NCBI GenBank assembly: GCA_003142435.1 | Contig: PLMI01000100.1 | Coordinates: 1 to 6,792 of the forward strand | Direction: 5' to 3' | DNA length: 6,792 bases | DNA from: Coxiellaceae bacterium | Lineage (GTDB): Bacteria; Pseudomonadota; Gammaproteobacteria; UBA9339 | Shown here: piece by piece, positions 1-4,377 of the stretch | Numbering within the stretch: position 1 is the first letter of the stretch | How the letters are laid out: each line of letters opens with the position of its first letter | Position numbers and translations under genes: made by a program | Notes under the pieces: model-generated | Database searches by the model: none | Told to the model about the DNA's origin: nothing | The model's input: the letters and a program-made list of their open reading frames with translations, nothing else

Positions 1-70
1 AAAAATTTACATTTTAATTTTGTTACACAAAACACACAAATATGAATTACTCAATAATCTCACAATAATA

Positions 71-76
71 TATAAT
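71..76 (+). promoter_or_regulatory. Possible -10 box for the TPR-methyltransferase gene
   Basis: A perfect TATAAT lies 41 bases before the ATG at 117, inside a very AT-rich leader (1-116). No good -35 box stands 16-18 bases upstream; the best is a poor TTACTC at 47-52. Such hexamers arise by chance in DNA this AT-rich, so this is only a candidate. The ribosome binding site of the gene is also weak, with AAGAGA directly before the ATG. Confidence 0.25.
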
Positions 77-116
77 ATTAAAATTATATCATAAATCTCA
101 ATAGGTTAATAAGAGA

Positions 117-1805
117 ATGGATCAACAATTGGCAGAAGCTTTGCTAGAGCACCGATCTAGAAACTTGGAAAAAGCACTAGAGTTATATCAAAAACTCCTG
201 ATTGCTTCTCCCAAAAACAGTGAATTACTGCACTTGCTTGGCATATTGAAAGCCCAGCAAAACGATTTTAAGGCAGCGGAAAAGTTCATTACAGAAGCAC
301 TCGCAGAAAATCCTAACTCAGCTGCAATAAACAATAGCATGGGAAATGTATATAAAAACCTCAAAGAGTATGACAAAGCAATAATATATTATCATCAAGC
401 TTTGCGCCTCAATCCAAATTACGCTATCGCTTACAACAACCTTGGCAACGTTTATTCTATGTTAGATCAGCTTGAAAATGCGAACACAGAATATCAAAAA
501 GCAATAAAGCTAAAACCAGATTACGCAGATGCTTATTATAATTTGGCCCTAATTTATGCAAAGACCAAGAGGCTGGATGAAGCCATAAAAAATTTAGAAA
601 TAACTTTGCAATTAGCGGCAAATCATGTCGAAGCTCATTGTTGTTTAGCAAGATTGCTTCATGAAAAAGGCAGCATCAATGAGGCAATTAAGCATTATCA
701 AAAAACATTGCGCTTGGACAGAAATCATTTCGAAGCGCATAACAACTTAGGAGCAATTTTTTTAGCGAAAGGAAAATTCTCCCACGCCACTGAGCATTTT
801 AAAAAGGCCCTGATTTTAGATCCTTTTAACGTAGAGGCATTTAATAATTTGGGTTCGCTATTTTTAATGCAAAATGAGTTTGAAGCAGCATTGAAGTATT
901 TTTTAAGATTATCTCAGTTAGTGCAGGATTTTGACGTGTATTATAATTTAGGCGTTATTTATATGCACATGGGAAGAAATAACGATGCAATTTATTACTT
1001 AAATGAGGCACTGAGTTTAAAACCAAATGATGTGCCTGCCCATGTAAATCTTGGCGCTATTTATTTAAAGCAAGAAAAGCTTGGTGAGGCATTGATCCAA
1101 TATGAATTTTGCTTAGTACAAGAACCGCATAACAAGGAAATGCAATTCATAATCGATGCTTTAAAACAAACAAATAAATCAACTAAAGCTCCGAATGAAT
1201 ATATTCAAAATCTCTTCGATCACTATGCAAGTTTTTTTGAAAAGCATCTGGCAGCATTAAAGTATAAAGCACCGCAATTTATTTATGATGCAGTAATAGC
1301 TGTTTTAGGAATTAATTCTGCATCTCCTCAAGGATTTACTATTTTAGATCTTGGATGTGGTACGGGTTTAGTAGGTGAAAAATTTAAAACGCCTGCAAGC
1401 AAATTAATCGGCATCGATTTATCACCAAAAATGATAGCCCTAGCTAAAAAGAAAAACATCTACGATGAGCTGGTTGTTGCTAATATAGAAGAAGCTTTAG
1501 AAAACTACTCAAATATAAACTTGATTATCGCATCTGACACATTGGTTTATTTTGGCGATTTAAGCAAAATTTTAGCTTTAGTTAAAAGATCTTTGATGCC
1601 TAATGGTATTTTCGCTTTTACTTTAGAAAAAACTTCTGAATATCCATTTATTTTGCAACACAATGCTAGATTTGCGCATACGGAAAAATACATCAGAGAG
1701 TTAGCAATACAAAATGCGCTCACAATTACAACACAAAAAGAGGTTATTATTCGCAGTCAAAGAGGTGCGCCTGTTACCAGTCTATTATACGTTATGCAAA
1801 AATAA
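117..1805 (+). CDS. TPR-repeat protein with C-terminal SAM-dependent methyltransferase domain
   Basis: This is a 562-residue fusion protein, probably cytosolic, with no signal peptide or membrane segment. The first ~350 residues are tetratricopeptide repeats of 34 residues. The helix-ending proline or its equivalent recurs near residues 32, 66, 100, 134, 168, 202, 236, 303 and 337, giving about ten units with NNLG/YNLA-type cores. TPRs are protein-binding scaffolds. The rest is a class I methyltransferase. Residues 367-378 (FDHYASFFEKHL) are the entry motif typical of predicted TPR-linked methyltransferases of the COG4976 type. Motif I is ILDLGCGTG at 409-417, and D434 is the acidic residue at the end of strand 2 expected to bind the SAM ribose. 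The protein ends at a complete fold. The substrate is unknown; a protein bound by the TPR array is a reasonable guess. The ATG at 117 follows a weak AAGAGA. The stop is TAA, one base from the converging neighbour. Confidence 0.9.
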   Translation: MDQQLAEALLEHRSRNLEKALELYQKLLIASPKNSELLHLLGILKAQQNDFKAAEKFITEALAENPNSAAINNSMGNVYKNLKEYDKAIIYYHQALRLNPNYAIAYNNLGNVYSMLDQLENANTEYQKAIKLKPDYADAYYNLALIYAKTKRLDEAIKNLEITLQLAANHVEAHCCLARLLHEKGSINEAIKHYQKTLRLDRNHFEAHNNLGAIFLAKGKFSHATEHFKKALILDPFNVEAFNNLGSLFLMQNEFEAALKYFLRLSQLVQDFDVYYNLGVIYMHMGRNNDAIYYLNEALSLKPNDVPAHVNLGAIYLKQEKLGEALIQYEFCLVQEPHNKEMQFIIDALKQTNKSTKAPNEYIQNLFDHYASFFEKHLAALKYKAPQFIYDAVIAVLGINSASPQGFTILDLGCGTGLVGEKFKTPASKLIGIDLSPKMIALAKKKNIYDELVVANIEEALENYSNINLIIASDTLVYFGDLSKILALVKRSLMPNGIFAFTLEKTSEYPFILQHNARFAHTEKYIRELAIQNALTITTQKEVIIRSQRGAPVTSLLYVMQK

Positions 1806-1817
1806 TTTATTTTTGCA
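1795..1817. repeat. Perfect palindrome covering two convergent stop codons
   Basis: TGCAAAAATAA (1795-1805) is followed by one T and then its exact reverse complement (1807-1817). The single centre base is the whole gap between two converging genes, and each half holds the last codons of one gene, ending CAA AAA TAA (Gln-Lys-stop) on its own strand. Transcribed from either side it can form an almost pure A-U hairpin of about 10 bp with a 3-base loop. It could act as a weak two-way terminator or 3' end stabiliser. It lacks the GC-rich stem of a standard terminator. Confidence 0.6.
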
Positions 1818-2163
1818 ACCACATTTTAACTGCGACTAACACTAAAAATATTGCAAACGATTTACGTAACAAATTTTCCGGAATATATTGCGCAATAATT
1901 CCACCAAATAAACCGCCGAATATAAATCCTATAGCCATAAGAACCGCTGCTTTAACGTTAACGTTGCCAGCTTTCCAGTAAACTATTGCCGCAAGCAAAC
2001 CAATAGGCGGAATCATGGCAGCTAAAGTAGTTCCCTGCGCCAATCTTTGTGAAAAACCACAGACATAAATCAATGCAGGAATCATAATTACACCACCACC
2101 AATCCCCAAAAAACCGCTCAAAATACCGGCTAAAATACCAGAAAATATAATTGCAATGTTCAT
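1807..2163 (-). CDS. Half-size TauE/SafE family membrane protein
   Basis: This is a 118-residue hydrophobic inner-membrane protein. It is about half the usual ~250 residues of TauE/SafE (former DUF81) permeases, which are linked to export of sulfite, sulfoacetate or other organic anions. It matches one repeat of that two-repeat fold: the N-terminal signature GFLGIGGGVIMIPAL at residues 17-31, the QGTTLAAMIP loop at 43-52, a glycine-rich helix around 83-88 (GGLFGG) and a final helix at about 99-115. About four membrane segments are expected, near 3-33, 44-63, 71-91 and 99-115. It has a full start and stop and no visible frameshift, so it looks like a genuine single-repeat form that would have to dimerise. 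The start at 2161-2163 is chosen because AAGGAG lies four bases upstream. A longer frame opening at 2196 would add an arginine-rich, non-family N-terminus. The transported substrate cannot be told from sequence. Confidence 0.85.
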   Translation of the reverse strand: MNIAIIFSGILAGILSGFLGIGGGVIMIPALIYVCGFSQRLAQGTTLAAMIPPIGLLAAIVYWKAGNVNVKAAVLMAIGFIFGGLFGGIIAQYIPENLLRKSFAIFLVLVAVKMWLQK

Positions 2164-2167
2164 ATTT

Positions 2168-2173
2168 CTCCTT
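2168..2173 (-). promoter_or_regulatory. Ribosome binding site of the TauE/SafE-type gene
   Basis: On the minus strand AAGGAG lies four bases before the ATG at 2163-2161. It fixes the start 11 codons inside the longest open frame. The same bases overlap the proposed -35 box of the divergent pepP promoter. Confidence 0.75.
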
Positions 2174-2200
2174 GACCTTAAGACCGCCCTAGACAATAAT
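2172..2200 (+). promoter_or_regulatory. Candidate pepP promoter
   Basis: TTGACC (2172-2177) and AATAAT (2195-2200) each match the sigma-70 consensus at 5 of 6 positions, with the ideal 17-base spacer. Transcription would start near 2207, about 30 bases before the pepP ATG. The -35 box overlaps the ribosome binding site of the divergent gene. This is a consensus match only. Confidence 0.5.
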
Positions 2201-2231
2201 GTTTTCCTAATACAAAAATTTACAAGAGTAA

Positions 2232-2259
2232 ATTATATGATCCTCGACACTAATTTCAA
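2232..2259 (-). promoter_or_regulatory. Candidate promoter of the TauE/SafE-type gene
   Basis: On the minus strand TTGAAA (2259-2254) and a perfect TATAAT (2237-2232) are separated by 16 bases. Transcription would start near 2225, about 60 bases before the ATG. The boxes lie over the pepP start codon and first codons, so this promoter and the pepP promoter point towards each other. This is a consensus match only, in AT-rich DNA. Confidence 0.45.
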
Positions 2260-3559
2260 AACTATTTTAAAGAAAAGGCGGACCAGGTTTTTAGATGCAG
2301 TTGGCGATTCAGGCATAGCTATTTTGGTTTCCGCAAAAGAACACTTAAGATCAGTTGATTGGACTTATCCTTACAGGCAATCAAGCGACTTTTTCTATCT
2401 CACCCATTTTGTTGAGCCAAATTCCGTCATTGTTTTCGCACCTAAACGCAAAGAAGGGGAGTTTATTATTTTCAGCGAGGAGCACAATGCGGAAAAGGAA
2501 AGCTGGTTTGGGCCAATTATAGGCCAAACGAATGCTTGTAAAGTTTACGATGCAGATCAGGCATTTCCCATAACATTACTCGATAAAATCATGCCTGATC
2601 TTTTAGGCCATAGAACCGAGGTATATTTTGACATTGGTCTTGATGCTGAATTCGATTCAAAAATTTTTCATTGGGTCAATCAAATTAAAGCTAAAAGCAG
2701 GACCGGAATAAATGCTCCATATAAATTTATTGATATTGGCAAAATTATCCATGAAATGCGCTTAATTAAAGACGAGTTTGAAATTTCTCAAATGCGAAAA
2801 TCTGCAAAAATTGCAGTTGCCGCGCATGCAAGAGCCATGAAAAAATGTGAGGCAGGCCTTTATGAATACGAATTAGCCGCTGAAATAATCTATGAATTCA
2901 CGAAACAAGGGGGTAATTCCCCATCATTTCAAACCATCATTGGCGGTGGTGCAAATAGTTGCGTTTTACATTACACGAAAAATGATCAACCGCTAAAAAA
3001 TGGAGATTTAGTCGTTGTCGATGCTGGCGTTGAATATGATTATTACTCTTCAGATATCACAAGAACTTATCCTGTGAATGGTCATTTTTCTCCGGAACAA
3101 AAAGCAATTTATGAAATAGTCTTAGAAGCACAAACAAGCACCATAAACAAAATCAAGCCCGGAGTTTCCTGGTTCGATTTACAGATAAATGCACAAAAAG
3201 TTATAACTGAAGGTCTGGTTTCTTTAGGAATTTTAAAAGGATCAATAAATGAACTTCTGGAAACTAAAGCTTTTCGTCCATTTTATTGGCACAACATTGG
3301 GCATTGGCTGGGAATTGATAATCATGATGTTGGCGAGTATAAACACGAAGGCCTTTGGCGTGCTCTTAAGTCTGGCATGGTTACAACAGTAGAACCAGGA
3401 ATTTATATTGCTGCTCAAAATCAAAATGTTGATCCAAAGTGGTGGAATATTGGAGTTCGCATTGAAGATGACGTATTGGTAACTGATAATGGTTACGAAG
3501 TTCTAACCACGGGATTACCTAAGACTATAGCTGACGTTGAAACTTTTATGAAAAAATAG
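2237..3559 (+). CDS. pepP: Xaa-Pro aminopeptidase (aminopeptidase P)
   Basis: This cytosolic M24B dimanganese peptidase removes an N-terminal residue that precedes proline. From the ATG at 2237 the protein is 440 residues, the same size as E. coli PepP, which it resembles along its whole length. Near the N-terminus YPYRQSSDFFYLTHFVEP (about residues 44-61) is the family signature of the creatinase-like N-terminal domain. The catalytic pita-bread domain keeps all five metal ligands: D262 (VVVDAG), D273 (SSDITRT), H356 (GHWLG), E386 (TVEPG) and E410 (RIEDD). The supporting histidines H245 (LHYT) and H363 (NHDVG) are also present. The longer open frame from 2156 would add 27 residues not found in the family and would begin inside the neighbouring gene's leader, so the inner start is preferred, though its ribosome site (AAGAG) is weak. 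The stop is TAG, backed by an in-frame TAA two codons later (3563-3565). It lies alone, without the ubiquinone genes that often follow pepP in gammaproteobacteria. Confidence 0.96.
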   Translation: MILDTNFKTILKKRRTRFLDAVGDSGIAILVSAKEHLRSVDWTYPYRQSSDFFYLTHFVEPNSVIVFAPKRKEGEFIIFSEEHNAEKESWFGPIIGQTNACKVYDADQAFPITLLDKIMPDLLGHRTEVYFDIGLDAEFDSKIFHWVNQIKAKSRTGINAPYKFIDIGKIIHEMRLIKDEFEISQMRKSAKIAVAAHARAMKKCEAGLYEYELAAEIIYEFTKQGGNSPSFQTIIGGGANSCVLHYTKNDQPLKNGDLVVVDAGVEYDYYSSDITRTYPVNGHFSPEQKAIYEIVLEAQTSTINKIKPGVSWFDLQINAQKVITEGLVSLGILKGSINELLETKAFRPFYWHNIGHWLGIDNHDVGEYKHEGLWRALKSGMVTTVEPGIYIAAQNQNVDPKWWNIGVRIEDDVLVTDNGYEVLTTGLPKTIADVETFMKK

Positions 3560-3589
3560 AGATAATAGATAGTAGCTTTTCCACCTTCA

Positions 3590-3657
3590 CCCAGGGCGGC
3601 TCGCACCAAACGCTCGCGTGCCCTGGGCTAGAAAATATGTATTGACCTTTCAGGTCA
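3590..3657. repeat. Double-hairpin intergenic repeat (REP-like)
   Basis: This GC-rich island lies in AT-rich DNA between pepP and rpsT. Hairpin 1 pairs CCCAGGGC (3590-3597) with GCCCTGGG (3620-3627) around a 22-base loop holding a direct repeat of GCTCGC (3599-3604 and 3612-3617). After a 15-base AT-rich spacer, hairpin 2 pairs TGACCT (3643-3648) with AGGTCA (3652-3657) around TTC. The arrangement, a CCCAGGG/CCCTGGG hairpin, a short spacer and a small hairpin with a TTTCAGG loop, recalls dispersed intergenic repeats I remember from several bacterial phyla; I cannot confirm this here. No T-run follows either hairpin closely, so it is not a standard terminator. It could still separate the convergent pepP and rpsT transcripts. 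Confidence 0.55.
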
Positions 3658-3685
3658 GTTAGTTGTATTTAGGTTTTATTTTTAT

Positions 3686-3718
3686 TTATGATAATACTTT
3701 GATTTTAGCACTCAATCC
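3686..3718 (-). pseudogene. rpsT: Detached bS20 C-terminal tail after an in-frame amber codon
   Basis: Directly after the rpsT stop (TAG, 3721-3719) the same frame stays open for ten codons, reading GLSAKIKVLS, and then meets TAA (3688-3686). Full-length bS20 proteins continue after the AARHK/AARLK motif with about 11 more residues of the pattern x-x-L-x-x-x-I-K/N-x-L-x (ANLTAQINKLA in E. coli, from memory). The ten codons fit this pattern with the amber in the place of the first tail residue. The tail is therefore probably a former or still conditionally read part of rpsT. See the findings for the alternatives: mutation, sequencing error or read-through. Confidence 0.6.
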
Positions 3719-3949
3719 CTATTTATGACGCGCTGCTTTATTCTTGTGGATCATTCCTTTATTGACCATGCTATCGAGAACTGGAACTGCTTTTTTATAA
3801 GTCTCACTTGCCAAGGCTTTATCTTTTTTTTCAACTGCAAGAACAACTCTTTTCAATGCAGTGCGATACAATGAACGTAGACTTGCATTATGCTGCCTGT
3901 GTTTTTCACTTTGTTTAGCACGTTTTTTAGCTTGTTTAGTATTAGCCAC
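3719..3949 (-). CDS. rpsT: 30S ribosomal protein S20 (bS20), C-terminally short
   Basis: bS20 is a primary 16S rRNA-binding protein of the small subunit, a helical bundle that helps early 30S assembly. The product is 76 residues, against about 87 usual in gammaproteobacteria. It has the expected lysine/arginine-rich N-terminus (MANTKQAKKRAKQSEK), the HNASLRS segment at about 20-26 and the IHKNKAARHK motif at 67-76. It stops at TAG exactly where most homologues have about 11 more residues, and that tail is still readable after the stop. The start codon is GTG (3949-3947), with GGAG eight bases upstream. E. coli rpsT likewise starts with a non-AUG codon (UUG), linked to translational self-repression, so a similar control is plausible but unproven. 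A strong promoter lies about 80 bases upstream. The usual gammaproteobacterial neighbours murJ and ribF are absent. Confidence 0.95.
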   Translation of the reverse strand: MANTKQAKKRAKQSEKHRQHNASLRSLYRTALKRVVLAVEKKDKALASETYKKAVPVLDSMVNKGMIHKNKAARHK

Positions 3950-3957
3950 TTAAAAAT

Positions 3958-3961
3958 CTCC
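3958..3961 (-). promoter_or_regulatory. rpsT ribosome binding site
   Basis: On the minus strand GGAG lies eight bases before the GTG at 3949-3947. It supports this GTG as the true start, giving the conserved bS20 N-terminus M-A-N-x-K. Confidence 0.75.
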
Positions 3962-4028
3962 AATTTTATTAATTATAAATAATGATTGAAACTTAAAGAA
4001 TAACTTAACCTATTGTTTTATTTAGCAT

Positions 4029-4058
4029 ATAGTATCCAATTTTTATGTTAGCTGTCAA
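4029..4058 (-). promoter_or_regulatory. rpsT promoter
   Basis: On the minus strand a perfect TTGACA (4058-4053) is followed after 18 bases by TACTAT (4034-4029). Transcription would start near 4022, giving a leader of about 73 bases before the GTG. A second TATAAT at 3977-3972 has no good -35 box and would start almost on the ribosome site. E. coli rpsT is known to have two promoters, but here only the first is convincing. Confidence 0.6.
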
Positions 4059-4136
4059 GAACACTATATAACCTGAATTCGATGCAAGAAATATATTGAA
4101 ATATGTAATTATTTTAGAAAAATACGGTAGCCGCAA

Positions 4137-4140
4137 GCTA
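4137..4140. repeat. Left target-site duplication (GCTA)
   Basis: GCTA directly before the element matches GCTA at 4275-4278 directly after it. The duplication could equally be read as CTA, with the outer base assigned to the element. Four bases alone could be chance; the support comes from the terminator hairpin restored when one copy is removed. Confidence 0.6.
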
Positions 4141-4141
4141 A

Positions 4142-4274
4142 GGCGTTGTTGAATAAATAAAATGGCTAATTTTTGTCAAAACAACCAGTTACAAAAATTT
4201 AAACAAAATTTTCGTGGTTTTTTGCAATTTTCACCCATTAAAAATCAATATGTTACGAATTATTCAACAACGCC
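4142..4274. mobile_element. MITE-like non-coding element with IS5-family-like ends
   Basis: This 133-bp element is bounded by a perfect 15-bp inverted repeat: GGCGTTGTTGAATAA (4142-4156) and its reverse complement (4260-4274). The ends resemble IS5-family transposon ends, for example the GGCTTTGTTGAATAAA of IS903 (from memory). It has no open reading frame, so it would need a transposase supplied in trans. Inside are further nested pairings: AACCA (4183-4187) with TGGTT (4215-4219), and AAAATTT (4194-4200) with AAATTTT (4206-4212). Either strand can therefore fold back on itself, as is typical of MITEs. The flanking duplication of 3-4 bases is shorter than the 9 bases of IS903 itself and closer to other IS5 subgroups. 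Inclusion of the A at 4141 is uncertain. Confidence 0.75.
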
Positions 4275-4278
4275 GCTA
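4275..4278. repeat. Right target-site duplication (GCTA)
   Basis: This is the partner of GCTA at 4137-4140. It is also the start of the terminator arm GCTACC (4275-4280), which the insertion separated from GGTAGC (4126-4131). Confidence 0.6.
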
Positions 4279-4377
4279 CCTAAAAGTATTTTTTGTTTTT
4301 CGCCATTATTTCAACATGTTAACTAATTATTACGTCGAATTAAGGTTAATATAATAATCCAGCCATATTTTTTCAAA

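Larger units (their letters stand above)
4118..4295 (-). terminator. Rho-independent terminator split by a MITE insertion
   Basis: Reading leftwards from the 801-codon gene, GGTAGC (4280-4275) is now separated from its partner GCTACC (4131-4126) by the mobile element. Without the insert and one GCTA copy the minus strand would read GGTAGC, TTGCG loop, GCTACC, then GTATTTTTC, with an A-rich stretch (4295-4286) on the other side that could extend the stem. That is a classic terminator, and A/T tracts on both sides suggest it may once have worked in both directions. It lies about 100 bases past the stop of the 801-codon gene and upstream of the rpsT promoter. The arms can still pair around the element's own hairpin, so it may retain some activity. 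Confidence 0.6.

Noticed and set aside
188..651. Two minus-strand open frames (188-376 and 457-651) inside the TPR gene
   Set aside because: They are antisense to a clear TPR coding region, show no family features and mirror its codon pattern.
2164..2196. Longer start for the TauE/SafE-type gene at 2196
   Set aside because: The added arginine-rich stretch lacks a ribosome site, whereas AAGGAG stands four bases before the inner ATG, which begins directly with the first membrane helix.
2156..2236. Longer pepP start at 2156 adding 27 residues
   Set aside because: The extra residues have no place in the PepP family, the inner start gives the exact family length of 440, and the extension overlaps the divergent gene's start and ribosome site.
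3242..3424. Minus-strand open frame inside pepP
   Set aside because: It lies opposite the catalytic domain, including the metal-ligand histidine codon, and its sequence is not protein-like.
3590..3627. GC-rich hairpin as a Rho-independent terminator
   Set aside because: Neither strand has a T-run directly after the stem, and the 22-base loop is too large for a typical terminator.
3719..3721. Genome-wide reassignment of TAG to an amino acid
   Set aside because: pepP and the 801-codon gene also end in TAG at plausible positions, and no gene here has an internal in-frame TAG apart from the rpsT case.
4142..4274. Complete insertion sequence or CRISPR unit
   Set aside because: At 133 bp there is no room for a transposase and no open frame, and the repeat is an inverted pair rather than a spaced direct array.
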